DNA of 64,000 nucleotides. Origin: Epiperipatus broadwayi (Eukaryota > Onychophora > Udeonychophora > Euonychophora > Peripatidae). Position 1 is the first letter of the stretch. Every line of letters begins with the position of its first letter. The position numbers and the translations under genes are program-made. The notes beneath the pieces are model-generated. The model saw only the letters and a list, made by a program, of their open reading frames with translations, searched no databases and was not told where the DNA came from. Positions 13,310 through 26,270 of the stretch are shown piece after piece. The stretch spans positions 3,133,935 through 3,197,934 of the forward strand of contig JAQFVV010012512.1 of the NCBI GenBank assembly GCA_028023455.1, in the 5' to 3' direction.

Positions 13310-14257
13310 TATAACAGTCTGGAAGAAATAGGAGAATAACGTATCTGCACTACAGGGCACCACTAGGCATTTGAACCTAAAAAAATTATATAGTAGGCAG
13401 ATACATAAGTTTAAAAAAAAATTATTTTATTTTAAGTATTTTGATTATGTCCGTTAGCCCAATGTCACTAGCTCAGTGGAAACACAGAGATATATATTTT
13501 ATAAATTCTTATCTAAGAATAATTTTAATATTAAAAAATAATAGAAGCCACTGCCAGTAATTAACACACAAATATTTATTTATGCACATATAAATAAAGA
13601 ATTATTATTAGTATCACTTTTACTTTATAAAATTTAACTTACATTTTTAACTTTGGTTTTAGATTTTAATTTACATTTTAATTTTTATAAGTTCACACAG
13701 ATGGATTTATAAAAGTTTGTTTTATAATGTTGAGTATAGATCAGTTACATAGATTACATGGTTGAAAACATTTCAAAATAAACATAAACGATCAAAATAT
13801 AAAGTCATTGATGGAATTGCAAAGGGAAATTTATAAGAAACCCAATGGCATTCATCATAAGATGTTGCATTGACACCAATAACTTAAAAGACATCCGAAT
13901 AAATACATTTTAGATACTCACCATAAGGCATCATTATTTACCGAATGTCTATATATTTTGATCAAATATGAAAACCAAAAAAAATAATTAACCGATAACA
14001 AATCTATGCAAGTGTCTATACCCAACTTAAATTTAATGCATTGAAATCATTTATACAATTTAGTTTAACGAAAAACAAAAAAATCATAATAAAAACTTAA
14101 AAGAACAAAAAAAAAATGGAAATGATTTTAAATAAAAAATACATCAAATAACATTATTCATATTAATTTACTTTGCTCAAATAGGATTCTATTTGTATTA
14201 TTTACTGAAAGGTTTAGAATTTAGAGTTCTTATTGTTTTCAGATGAATATTCATTAG

Positions 14258-15854
14258 TGTAAGCGTCTACCCATAATCTTGTTGTATAATTCATGCATGT
14301 ATACGATCTCTCCTGCAGCTTTGAGTAAGTATATTTATGAGCACGGGTTTAATCTCATCTCAAGCGCCAATCTTACACTTTGATAAGAATTAAACTCATT
14401 GAAAACATAAATAAGGGTTCTGAATATATATATCTAGGGTAGCGCATCCAGACTAGCTCAATCTCAAGGTCTGGGGAACATGGTCTAACTAGAAAACAAA
14501 GCAGACAATTCCCGATTATGTCACATATATCTACATATACTACACTATAATTTACCTGTTAATAAATCTATTACCCTAGCCCAGAAGTTATAACAAAATT
14601 AAGCTATATGCTACTACACTAGTTGCCATTAAATTCTAAGTTTTATACATGCATATACATATTTTAATATTCATGCGCACAACCCATTTATTCTGATACA
14701 CACATATATGATCCATATATATATATCAATGAAATAGTGCAATTATACATCAGAGTTCTTTATTTAATGTTTTTATTTTATTTAATTTAAACAAGATTTA
14801 TTACGGTATTTAATATAGAAGTAACACGAGTCCTCTCATTACTACGCATTTATTTAACACATATATAGAGAAAAGGTCAATTTACCTTTATTATGATTGA
14901 TTGTCCACGTGGTCAAAGCTAATAGTCCGCACATTTATAATTCTAAAGAAATACTGGCCTTATCGATGTTTGTTGACCCTAAGAATGGTAAACAGTTCCA
15001 ATGTGATATGCTGAATAGTTTATCATAGAGGTGGAGTAGATGATTTTACTCACTTAAGAGGTCCAAGCTGTCGAAGGTACTTTGCCACCATTACACTGGA
15101 TAGATTTTAAACAGTGAATTTAATAAATCCGATTCAGGTGAGTTCTATAATAACAATCCACTGGACCGGTTTGACGAAACTCACACTATTTAGTTACCCC
15201 AACATTTTGATGGGAATATTACTAAAACTTCTTAATTAATTACACGTTCATACAATCCAAAATCTGTGCCACATCTTTTTCTTCCGTGTAATCACCACTA
15301 TCTTTTTTTAAGAGAGCCAAAATAGTTCTTTTGTTGACACTCTTTAACCTTGCATTTTCCCTTGTATATTCGTACGCTGCTGACCAGATCTTCTATTGTT
15401 TCAGAATACCAATGTGACTAGTTCCCAGACTTCTAGATGACAGAGTCATTAATTCAAACTGCTCACAGCAACTAATTCATTCTATTTCTGTAGCTTTATA
15501 TGTTCAATAGATTCATCAAGAAACACGTGTTACCACCAATATTATTAAAAAGTAGAATTTAAAAAAATTAATGAACAGCAAAATATATATGTATAATCAA
15601 TAACAAATTTATTCAACTCTGTATATTATTGCCTTTTGTCAATCCCACATATAACCATTAATACATACACACACTTTATTTATATAAGCATACCGTTCAG
15701 CCTTTAACAGATTATGCATTACTTTCACACTCTTTCTAACAGGGTTCGAATGACTATTTATACATCTTTTCACATATACACAGTCATTCCACATCAACAC
15801 TCGCAATTCACTCTATATAGCATTATCTCTTGTATTCGAACCCCATCTGTTACA
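14258..15854 (-). mobile_element. Nested solo LTR inside copy B
   Basis: The plus-strand termini are TGTAAGCG and CTGTTACA, with TTAG repeated on both sides (14254-14257 and 15855-15858; ATTAG if the last A is shared). The uninterrupted copy at 36273-38482 runs straight through the insertion point. Read on the minus strand it starts TGTAACAG and pairs TGGGGTTCGAA with an inner TTCGAACCCTGTTA (15737-15854). A block near 14310-14390 is homologous, in the same orientation, to the LTR at 1601. No gene was seen. Confidence 0.7.
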
Positions 15855-16502
15855 TTAGAGTTCATAAAGTTCTTATGATTTTAGAAATGCTCATTAGCTA
15901 TATATAGTTCTTACTGTTTTAGAAAAGTTCATCCTTTACAGTTGCTTGCTGTTTGGAATCCAGTGTTAAATCCCCCAATGATCCTGTGGTCCTTAATATA
16001 GAAAAAACAATGTTTCATTTCTTTCTTTTTTTATATAATCACTGAAGGAATTGAAAGTGCATCTTTCAATACCTTCGCCTCCAACTTAACACATCTCCAT
16101 CTTCTCTTAAATTTTCTTCACTCACTAAAAATTTATTTCCAAACTTTTTCTTTTATATGTAACTTTTGGATCCAATGGACATTACATCATCAATGATGAT
16201 GATCCTTCCATTGAGGTCCGATTCCCTGATGGATTTCTTTCATTGGCCATTCTGTTCCTATTGTTTTCCTCTTCTATCTGACCTTTGCTTATGTATTTTG
16301 AAATGCCCAAGGGCTGGTTTACTTTTACTAATTAAAATTAATCATTTCCATTTTATACAATAGAATTAATTAAATTATTTTGCAAACTTAAAGATATATT
16401 TTTATCTCTAAATCTTTTTAAGTTTTTGCTTTTAAAATACTTTTTCTATTTTTAATAAAGTTTTATTTTAATAATTTTTTTCATCTGTGCGGTTTTATAT
16501 AT

Positions 16503-18564
16503 TGTGACAGTCAGATGATGTATGTTGGTTTAACCCAGTTTGAATACTAAATGAAAGTACCTCGAGGCCATCCATACGTGAGATATTAAATCAAGAATAC
16601 TGACCTCTGCCCTATTTACCTATTCTTGAGGCTAATTAGGAACGAACAACATTATCTGAGACACACAAATTATTTTCTCACCGACCACAAAGCTTAGCAA
16701 CAGAGGTAGAGACATGGACGGGAACACCTATGGAGCTAAATAGTTAAATGTGCAATAAAAGTACTAAGAAACATGTGTTTTGCGTGCCTGGATCATTGGA
16801 AAAGTAAAATAAAGCATTATAATAAAATTAGGAAACTCAAGCTTTTGATAGTTAAATAATATGTTTAATTAATGACTTTAAAATATTAAGAATGTTTTTA
16901 ATGGCCTCCGCTATTCCCCTAAATTAATGAAAAACTAATTAGACACTAAAAACAGATTAAACGATATATTTTTGCAGTCTAAGTCTTTTCTTCCCAATTT
17001 TAATAAAATTAGCAACTTAAATCTCCTCAATAAAGTACAATAGTAAAAATCTTTCACAAAGCATTTTCTAATTGCTTTGCGCTAAAAACAGACAGTTTAA
17101 AAATTATTTAAAACGTATATAGCTAAATCATATATACGTAATAAGCTACTGGCGGACAAAAGAGACATTATTGAGGAGATCAAGTTGGCAAACAAAGGAA
17201 ACTTACTCGTATGAAATTTAGAAACATAAATAATATTGGAAAGAGATTTTAAATGAAAAAAAAATAACTTTTAAACTTAACTGCAATGGAATACAAAATA
17301 TTTATACATGTTAGTAATGAAGAATAGCGAAGGAAAAAAGGTTAAATATAGATAGATGATCACACATATATATTTAAGACTAGTCTAATAAAATGGTTAC
17401 ATTACAAATATCATTAAATAAAATAATTCATAATATAATTCAATTAAGAAAGGTATGAATAAAAGGGTAGAAAATAAATAGTTCAATGGAGGAGAGATAT
17501 GATTACTGTCCTGGTTCCTTGCTCCTGTTCGGTGGCAGCGTGGCTTGATCCAACTGTCAATAGGAGTATTTGTCCAGACAATGAAAATGGAATATGTAGC
17601 ATGGTTTCACGAAAAGTCCTATAGACATGGCACAGAGTTCAGATCACTATTAGGTGGATACTACGACATTTTGGATGGTATTTAGGAACCTCGGTGATAG
17701 GCAAAGCTATTTATTTGCCTAGCCAAGCATAGTAGAATCCATCAAATTCATATGACTTTTAGCTTGAGCATGTTCAAACTTCTCCATGATTTTGAAGATG
17801 ACAGTTGTATAACTTTTTGGAATAAAATCTCAACAAGCAAAAGCAAAATCTGCAAGAGTTCTCCCAAGAGAAATCTGAATGAAATTTCCAAAAGGGAAAT
17901 CTGAATGCCAGCAAGAAAACTCTGAATGCCCAAGTCTTTTATTCTCACTTCTATTTATACCCTCTTTGACAGCTACTTTCTATTGTTTGTACGATCTTAG
18001 ATCTTGATAAGCCCCCATGCTCCTTTGTTTCAAGGTAACATTTTCTAAAAATAACCTTTACTTTTTTACTCTAAATTTCTTTCTTTAAACTTTGAATTTT
18101 ATTAATTAAAAAAGAAAGACAAGGCCATCTTTAATTTGCCTTGAATGGGCTAATTAATTAAAAATATACATTCTTTTAGAAAATGTTGATGGGCTTATCT
18201 CAAAATCAAATCATACTAAATATTTTAACAAGACTTAAAAAGAAAAATACATTCTTATTTCTTTTAATAAAATAAGCATTTTATTTCAGCAGAATTTTGC
18301 ATTAACTCATATATATACACTTGACGTATATATATGTTTGACTAATAGGTTTTACAAGTAATTTTATTAACAGAAATCTAATCTTAGAATGGAATTTATT
18401 TAACAAAATATTTAAATGCAATACAAATTATATAAACATAATTAATTTTAGCTTTAATGCAAACCCTGCTGATATTGGACTATAAACTTAATTCAGGTCT
18501 ATAATACTAACCAAGTTTATAGAAGGCTGTGAAGCATGGATCGGATTTCAGATCCATCGCTTCA
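16503..18564 (-). mobile_element. Nested solo LTR inside copy B, TGAAGC family
   Basis: It runs from TGTGACAG to GCTTCA with an ATAT target duplication on both sides (16499-16502 and 18565-18568). The unoccupied site is seen in the copy at about 38350. On the minus strand the start TGAAGCGATGGATC pairs with GATCCATGCTTCA (18530-18564), a 13-bp stem with one bulge. TATAAATAG lies on the minus strand near 17955. The ORF at 17748-17948 is low-complexity Leu/Ile-rich sequence and not credible. Confidence 0.7.
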
Positions 18565-18705
18565 ATATACACGAGTTTAAGATAGAATTAATTTTCAATT
18601 TTTATGTCTTAAAAAAAAGAAATTTTTAAATGTGAACTTTTTATTTTAATTTCATGTTTAATAAAAAAAATAATGTAATGGCATATGTGCCCATTACAAT
18701 ATATA

Positions 18706-20787
18706 TATAAAACAGGCAACCCCAGTATTAATTTTGTTGTTTATATAAATGTCTATCAAAAAATTGAATCTGTTGACAACATAGGGTAGTAAACACAAAA
18801 ACTATGGCTGTATAGTCACCATAATATCTGCAGATAGAATTTGACTACTATCCACCATATTGGATTCAAATATGAATCTCTTTCTTAAATATATCTTAAA
18901 AAATAAAAATCTATGTATCCTATATCAGGATGTACATCAAAAAAATATTTTTAAAAAATCTACCTAGTGGCCATTATTTCATTTAAAAAGACAAACAACA
19001 ATTTCTTCGGACAAAGTATATTTATGAGATCAATTAATAAATGACCTTAAGTGTCTATCTTACTAAGACAGTAAGAATTATACTTTTCCCCTTTAATAAA
19101 TCTTAAAACTATCACTAATTAGGTGCCTGGCCATTTTAGCTAACTCAAATTCCAGGGCTGGGTGGTAACAATACCCATCAGGCTGAATGGAGGTAAATGG
19201 CTAAATTTGTGTAGTTGAAACAAGCTTTCCCTACTTTATATACTTCTCAACTTAAGTCACATATATTTAAAATTACATTCCTTTCTATACCCCTTAAATT
19301 AGATCGTTTCATTTAAAATTAGTTACTTTTGAATTCCCTCTTTCTACACATTTATTTCCTCTATACGCGATCTATTTCTTTATCAAATCTATAGTTTAGA
19401 ATTTATTTCTTTATCAAATCTCTGATTTAGAATTTAAAATTACATGCAACATAATTGCCTATTCTGAAAAGCATACTTCATTCATTCTGATATTCTGCCA
19501 GGAAGAAAACTAGGCCAATATAAGTGATAAATATGTTCATTAATGAGAGACAATTTGTTTTAAAGTAAGTATACAATTTTATTACTATGGCTCATTAAAT
19601 ATTGAGAAAGAGAAACATATATATAATTTATATATCAAATGATAACATAAAAGACAAAAATGGAATTAGTTAAATATAAAAGAACATATAATTAAACAAC
19701 ATATGTAAGAATGCATTTATATGTTGTAAAGTAAAATATATAATTTTACATAATGATTGAACCTTTAGAGAGTAACGATAGGCAATTTTCAGTTCTTTTA
19801 AGACAAGAAAACTAGTCATAATTACCTTGGAGTATCCAAGATTTTTAATATGGATAAGTTTATTTCCACATAAGCTTGATTTTGATGATCCAACTGAAAT
19901 CTATGTATTTTTTTACTGTTGAAGAATAAAACAAAATTTTTCTGCTAATAACAAAAGTTTTGCATGAACATCCATTTTCTAGTATTACTTGGATCTGGAA
20001 AATAATGCCAGCTTACTGGAGACATCCTTAGTATACACATTTCGATATTCTCTTCCATCCTGGATTGTTTTAGTGGCGTATCAGTGAGGTCTCTATGGTT
20101 TTTGGAGGGGTAGTCACTTAACAGCATCTGCTACATATTCGGAACTTAGGATGGTGGCCTTACATGTATTGTTCTACTCCTGCATTATGATTGTAGTGAT
20201 AGTATGAGTTGCTATTGCTAAATCCATTTTCTTCTCTTGATGGTTGATTGAAAGATTTTTTTAATGTTTCATTTTATAATACAAGCATAGCCATATCAGT
20301 CAATTTAACAATAAAAAAAATATTAATATAACATTTCAGTTTGAAAAAAAAACTCTTGCTTGTTCCAATTTTTCTTTCTAACTCCTTAATTTCTCATATT
20401 CCTTTTTGTTTCCCAAAATAGTTTATCAGTATTCAGATCTCTATTTCTTAGACATGCTTTTAACATTTTTCTTTTTCTGCCATACATTTACTTAAGATTC
20501 CCTGGAATTTTGAGTGCCTAAGTAATGGAATAAAAGACACAAAATTGCCTCAAGGTAGACATATTAAAGTTCTTTCATTACTCTCATTAAAAATGCAATA
20601 TACAATAAAACAACAGAAAAGTATACATTTGAAATAATTTAATAATAAAAGAAAAAAAATATATATATTTGCATATAACTGCATTCTCACAATTTATCAA
20701 CATATTTTTATGAATGTATTTTAAAACAAATAACTAGAAAAGAGAAACTTTCAAACTTTCTCTCTCTTCTGACATATATATCTAATT

Positions 20788-20858
<71 letters not shown>

Positions 20859-20953
20859 CCTTAATCCAATTTATTGGACTCATGCTGATCTAGGCAGTTT
20901 GGGAATATTATATTACCCTCTTGTAACAGGGTTTGAACCTGCCTACTGTTACA
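18706..20953 (-). mobile_element. LTR (3') of the broken Gypsy element at 20954-26106
   Basis: On the minus strand it begins TGTAACAG directly after a polypurine tract, and the first 8 nt pair perfectly with CTGTTACA 16 nt further in (20922-20953). The far end is tentatively placed at the TATAAAACAGGCAACC next to the TA tract that ends copy B. A TATATAAAG lies on the minus strand near 19230. The left boundary is the uncertain part. Confidence 0.5.
20790..20855. repeat. (TA)n microsatellite
   Basis: An uninterrupted TA dinucleotide run of about 66 bp, the longest in the window, inside the LTR. Confidence 0.9.
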
Positions 20954-20974
20954 ATGTCCCAATGTCCCCCTGTT
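20954..20974 (-). other. Polypurine tract of the Gypsy element
   Basis: The minus strand reads AACAGGGGGACATTGGGACA(T) and runs directly into the TGTAACAG start of the LTR. This is the expected plus-strand primer position. Confidence 0.55.
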
Positions 20975-20979
20975 GGAAA

Positions 20980-22372
20980 GACTTCAAAATGAGGTATACT
21001 TATTTTGAGGTCTAAAATAATAAATCCATTATAGTATGTGTTTTAAAGCCCTAGCATTGCAGGACCCTTTAACCTCTGACCCAGTGTCCATCCACAATGC
21101 ATTATTTTCCTGTCATTGTACAATAGTGAATGGACCCTCATATAAATTACAAAACTTACAGCAGATGACTTTTCCTGGGTCGCTAACATGTGGTGTTTTC
21201 ATCTTTACCTTCTCCCCTATTTGGAATCAGTGTTGGGTACCCGCTGACCTTTTATTTCTATTTTGACTCATTTTCATAAGGATCTGGTAAGCATGAGATC
21301 TATCACCTTTTACATCTATTGGGGGCTCATTCAATCCAGGCAAAGGGTTTTTTTTATCAATCGAGGGACATGTTTTCTTAAATGCAGCCATATTGGGGCA
21401 AACCCAGTCAATTCATTGACTGACCAATTGTTATAATTGATGACTTGTGGAACTTGCTTGACCCATCCTTGATGATGGTTCTTTGGGAAAATATGTTCTA
21501 AATAACTAACCTAGTTCCTGCATAACCCTTTCACATGGGTTCAATTGCATATAATATGGATGGATGTCAATATCTGCTTAATTCCCCATTGTTGTATTCA
21601 CCTATGCCATTCTCCCAGTATGAAGTGAGTGCAATGACCTGATAATAAAATGTTTGGTTTTCACACAGTGGGAAAGTGGTTATTTTCAAGCATTTTTATA
21701 GGGTTCTTAGTATTTTCCTGGCATATTGGGTACATGGCTACAAATTTTGAGAATAGATCAGAGACCATGACCAGATATTTTTTCTTGTTAAAGGGGATCA
21801 AAAGACCATAGTAATCCAGGGCCATCATTTCCCAGGGCCTTGTTGGAATTATGGAAGTCATAGGTGTTACACAACTCTTATTCACTGGCTTTGCTTTTTG
21901 GCATATCTCACACTGGCTTACCACTGCCATGATTATAGTATGCATACCAGGCTAATAAAACCAGTCTCAGAGTAAACACTCAGTTTTGAGTGTGCCATAA
22001 TGACCATAGAGTTGGTGTACATGGGTGGTAACAGCCTCCCTCATCTTACCTGGTTAATTGGGCTTCCACTCCTCTTGGTCCTCTTGAATTTGATACTGCA
22101 ATATCAATTGACTTATTCGGTATCATCCTGCCTTGTTTCTCACCCATCCTAAGACCATTGTTTCTTTTCCTCTAGCTGCTCAATCAATGTCCTTAGTTGT
22201 CTGTCTTCCCATTGGCAGTGTGGAGTTTAGCCAAATATTGTTCTACTGCTTCATTTATTTTCAGATTCAAGCTGGTAATAAACAAGTTCTCTTCATTTAA
22301 ATGGCATAGTTGGTATCGAGCAGGGTTACAAATCAATATTGTACCAGTCAAAACATGTTTATCCATTTAACA
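20980..22372 (-). pseudogene. Gypsy integrase remnant
   Basis: This is the integrase portion of a Ty3/Gypsy pol, which inserts cDNA into the genome. On the minus strand, upstream flank residues (NPARYQLCHLNEENLF) are followed by a degenerate HHCC zinc finger whose second half is clear (CEICQKAKP near 21900). The catalytic core shows the first Asp in MMALDYYGLL and the second in VMVSDLFSKF. The third acidic position lies in a shifted frame around 21500-21545 (ERV-type motif). The longest open stretch is 21661-21945 (94 residues); elsewhere stops and frameshifts break it. The RT/RNase H part lies 3 kb away at 25388-26106 on the same strand, and an LTR with polypurine tract follows downstream. 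It is non-functional. Confidence 0.8.
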
Positions 22373-25300
22373 TGATATGGAACTCACAAAATGTACTTCA
22401 AACCCAGTCAAGCCTGAGATTTAGGTCAGGAATTAGTCTGAATTTGAACCCACTCTTTAAGCCCCAGATCTAACACCTAATGAATAACATAATAGTGATG
22501 GCACATGAGAATTAATTTTAATCTGGCCCACTAGCAAAGTGGAGAAAACAATGAGACATCTATTAACTATGACTTAACTAAAATATGTTTACACATTACT
22601 GTATGTTTGGAAGTGGAGAAATGAGGAATTTGAAATACTCAGACATGTTGAGTAATAAAAATTTGTTTAATATAATGACAAATTGTTTATATATATTTAT
22701 AAATTGATTGCATAACTTAGTGTGTGCATGAATGAGCAAGCAGTAGATGATTACATAGTGGCATTCATGCTATTATTTCTCATATGCTCTTTATTAGTTA
22801 AATAATATATTATAAATAAGCACACATCTTTGTTGGGTCCAATATTAAGATGCCAATCGATTATTAGAAAGAATTTACATAGAATTGCTATTAATGCTTT
22901 TATATATGGTTCTGAAACATAGTGACTATCATTATTTTTTTGGGGAGCATTCTGAGATTCATTACAGATATAATACAAACTATTTTTATGCCATTATTGT
23001 CATAAAAATAAATAAAACACATTTGAAAACACATTTGATTATATGACAAAAGTACTTAATGAAACTTCTTTTAATTAAAGCTGGTAAGAAGAATACTTTA
23101 TTTTCCCAAGGCATATAAATATTCTTAAATACAGAAATAAGTCATGATGGTGGGATTGTATAAAACTGAAATAAATTTAATTAATAAAACTAGAAGTAGT
23201 TGGCATTTATATATATTTCAAGCAGAGTGCAATTTTAATATTAGAGCATTTAAACTGGGTCATGAAGCAAAAGAAATATGAAGTTTGCAGTGCTGACATA
23301 ATTAGCCAAGAAATAACAGGAAAAGTCATGCTTCTGGACAAAAGACAAAGTGGATAGGCATACCATGTGCCAGACTTAAAGAATCACTACCAGAGTCCCT
23401 TTTTATATAAAGAAAGTGGATAGGCATAGTGTGTTCCAGACTTAGGGATCACCATCAAAGGCCTTTTTATATGACATAAATGGTCCTGGGAAGATTAACT
23501 ATTCTCAGAACAAGGCTTCAGAAGAAATCTATGGGTTCGAACTTGTCACAACCCCCAGATTTGAAGACTAGAAGCACATAATATATATAAACATGAAGAT
23601 AAGGCCGAATGTCAGTAATGCAGTATGGGTAAATGTTACTAATGACATTGAATAAGTTTTACTGCTTTAAAATAAATGACCCTAGTTTGAATGCCATAAT
23701 TTATATAGATAATATGCTATGCAGTTATATATATATAGATTTCCCTAAGTAAAATATACGTTAAGATTTTACTTAGTAAAAGAAACATTAAGATTTACCC
23801 CCTTCCCTTTTCTGCTATTTAAAATAAATCAATCCCACCTTCATTGATTTTACAATAACTGGAATATATAAGTACTGTATTTGATATTTTAAGAGTATGT
23901 AAAATAAAACTAGCAGTTATAGAAAACAACTAATCCGTAACCTTTTCAGAATTGAATAATAACCTTTATAAAATAAATAAGGTTTCAAAGCATTAATTAG
24001 CTTGAGTTCTGGATTCACCCCAGGTAGAAAATCCAGAGTTAAACAAATATATATTTTTTATATTAAAACATAAATAAAATGTTGCCTCATAAAACAATCT
24101 GGTGAGTGTATTAATAATGCATTATGTTGTAAGGGGATGTTAATTCATGGAGGTTTACTTAAAAAGAAGGAAAAGATTTTAGAAATTCAACTCATCAGAT
24201 TGTGTGAAATTGGCATATTAATAACTAAAACAGACATATCAAATCAAGTAATAAATAACTATAAATAAATGACCACACCAAAATTAAAGAAAATGAGAGC
24301 ATATGAAAGAAAATTAAATATATAGAAATCATTTAAGAGTAAATTACATTTTACATATTAATTAAAAAGAGAGATAATTGAACAATACATTAAAAATCTT
24401 GATAGCAGGATTTGAGAATAGTTAGGCTAGATTCATTTTCAAATAGTAGCATAAGAGTTACCTTGTGCAAATTGAATGTCTATTTTCAAAGTACAGCTCA
24501 TGCATGGCAAATTGAGGATCCAAATGAATTCTTCTTGGTGACAGCAAGCTTCTATTTAGCACTCCAAAGTTCCTTCTTTAGGCTTTTACTTTCTTTCAGG
24601 GCAGCAGTATATTATGGCAGTGGAAGATGACCCTCATGGGTCAAAAAGGTGATGAGATTTTTATGCTTACATTTTAACACATCTTGGATTCAGCTAACCG
24701 CACAGTTCTTTCAATAGTAGCTAATCTGTTGGTTACTTAAAAATTGGCCATATTATACAGGTATTTCTGGAATGTTTTTAATTACTTTGTTTTAGGTTAA
24801 AATCTAATCTCTAATCTAACAGAAATCTTACATTTTTTGTTCATTGTTTTTAAAAGATGTGACTGTTAGATAACATCCAAAAATAAATTCAAATCTATTT
24901 CCAGATTAGAAATAGATTTGAGAAAAAAGTTTATAACAAAAGAAAATCTTTAATCTTAATCCCTATTTTAAGTAAAAACTTTAATTAAAAATATCTTCCC
25001 CAGGTTAAAACAATAGTGTTTCCAAACCTTTAATTATTTTGGATGATTACCAGTGCATCTTCCATCTTTGATTTTATAAAATACAATTTAATCAGAAAAA
25101 AAAGTAGTTTAAAAAGAAAAAGTTGTATAAATGACATATAATAAAATGTTTTTAAAAAATCATTATTTTGTTAGTATTCTACTCCTATGTATATATTTGA
25201 TATGCACCTATAATACTTTAATAAAAATTAACTAATAATTAATAAAAAATAATTAATAATAATTTTTAAAAATGTTATTGGAATGTTAAAATTTTATAAC

Positions 25301-25387
25301 TTAGACACACATCTCAAATATATACATAAAATATATATACATGACAAAAGGAGCAGGATAGGATATAATGTTTAAACACAGGTTAGT
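22373..25387. other. About 3 kb insertion splitting the Gypsy pol
   Basis: The sequence separates RNase H from integrase, which are normally about 100 codons apart, so most of it must be inserted. I could not fix its termini. It includes a promoter-like tandem duplication (23344-23470) and a GGGTTCGAAC word near 23530 like those at LTR edges, so it may be another LTR. The ORFs at 22751-22978 and 24412-24630 show no family features. Confidence 0.45.
23344..23470 (+). repeat. Two-copy tandem duplication of about 64 bp with TATA-like ends
   Basis: AAGTGGATAGGCATA begins both copies (near 23348 and 23412) and both end in CTTTTTATAT. Duplicated upstream modules next to a TATA motif are common in retroelement U3 regions; the promoter role here is inferred. 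Confidence 0.5.
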
Positions 25388-26106
25388 AGATGGAATCATG
25401 AAGCACAATCTTAAGCTTAGATTGACTGCTTCAATATATCAGGCATTATGTTCTCTGGCCCTTCGCAATATTTTATGGTGTAGTCATATTTCTGGAGGTA
25501 TAGACTCCATCGAATCAGCCAGCTGTGGTTCAAAAACTCCAAGCTTTTATGGTCAGTAATGATAACCACTTTTAATCCCAGCCAGAGTGTCCTGAACTTC
25601 TGGAATCCCAGACAATTGCAAGGGCTTTCTTTTCAGTAGTGGTATAGTGATGCTCAGGTCCTTTATGCAATCAGCTTATAAAGTACAATACTTTCATCTG
25701 AGTGTCATCCTGCATCTGGGATAGTGTGACTCCAAGCCCATACCCACTACTGTCTGTTTGTACAATGAACAGCTTTTTGAAATCAGAAAATGACAACATG
25801 ACTTGTTTCTCAAAACCTTTTTTATATTCTCAAAAGCTTTCTCTTGTTCCTGAGCCCATTTCCATGAGAAATTCTTCAAACCCTCATAAAACCTGTTATA
25901 GAAATTGCAGAGGTGCCCATGGACGCCCGAAATTGCTTCTGGAATGTAGGTTTAGGAAATTCTCTAATAGCCAAGACTGTCTGGATGGGGTTTTATCCCT
26001 TGGCCCAAAAATGTAACTTCATTGTTACATAACATGCTTTTGTTTAAATCAATATTGATTTCTTTTGGAATTCTTTGAGAAATATCTCTACATCCCTAAA
26101 ATGTTC
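25388..26106 (-). pseudogene. Gypsy reverse transcriptase / RNase H remnant
   Basis: This is part of a Ty3/Gypsy pol polyprotein. On the minus strand the C-terminal RT region (VTFLGQG-like near 26010) leads into the connection segment KNFSWKWAQEQEKAFENIKK (25879-25800). That matches the FxWxxEQExAFxxLK motif at the start of Gypsy RNase H. Further on, ITDHKSLEF-type and IKY..GPEN..PD-type motifs appear near 25560-25390. The intact YxDD palm motif is not in the fragment. At least three frameshifts or stops break it. Integrase of apparently the same element lies at 20980-22372, and the 5' end of the element is cut off by a PLE fragment and an LTR starting at 26271. Confidence 0.8.
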
Positions 26107-26270
26107 TTCGATGGTTGCCGATGCCACTAGATTTTATGAAAAAATTAAAAAAGTTCATGCTAGATTGAGGATGCTCTGAGGAAGGTACTTGATATTGTAC
26201 TGAAATGTCAGCATTTAGCTTTTTCACTACACGAAATATCCCAAAAATAGTAATAATATTATATATATAT
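26107..26270 (+). mobile_element. Penelope-like element fragment carrying a hammerhead ribozyme
   Basis: A short unique segment between the Gypsy RT remnant and the LTR at 26271. Its only recognisable content is the ribozyme at 26171-26214. In animals, minimal hammerheads with a vanishingly small helix III are known from Penelope-like elements, hence the assignment. No PLE coding sequence is attached here. Confidence 0.45.
26171..26214 (+). ncRNA. Minimal type I hammerhead self-cleaving ribozyme
   Basis: All conserved core pieces are present in order. They are stem I ATGCT (26171-26175), core CTGAGGA (26176-26182, the CUGANGA box), stem II AGGTAC/GTACT around an 8-nt loop, GAAA (26202-26205), the cleavage triplet GTC (26207-26209), and stem I AGCAT (26210-26214), which pairs perfectly with ATGCT. 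Helix III is only about two base pairs, the retroelement-associated form thought to act best as a dimer. Predicted self-cleavage is after C26209. Core and both helices are seen directly; activity is inferred. Confidence 0.75.

Larger units (their letters stand above)
13310..18698 (-). mobile_element. Solo LTR, TGTAAC family, copy B, carrying two nested insertions
   Basis: Three fragments (13310-14257, 15859-16498 and 18565-18698) are collinear with the copy at 36273-38482. Shared blocks include CACTAGCTCAGTGGAA, AACTTAAAAGACATCCGAAT and the GGATCCAATGGAC promoter block. The minus-strand start is TGTAATGG with inner CCATTACA (hairpin 18674-18698). Relative to the 36273 copy it lacks about 500 bp near 14030, between similar CTTAAATTTAA-type repeats, which is consistent with recombination between them. 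Confidence 0.65.

Noticed and set aside
25702-26016. 104-codon plus-strand frame
   Set aside because: Antisense shadow of the Gypsy RT/RNase H remnant.
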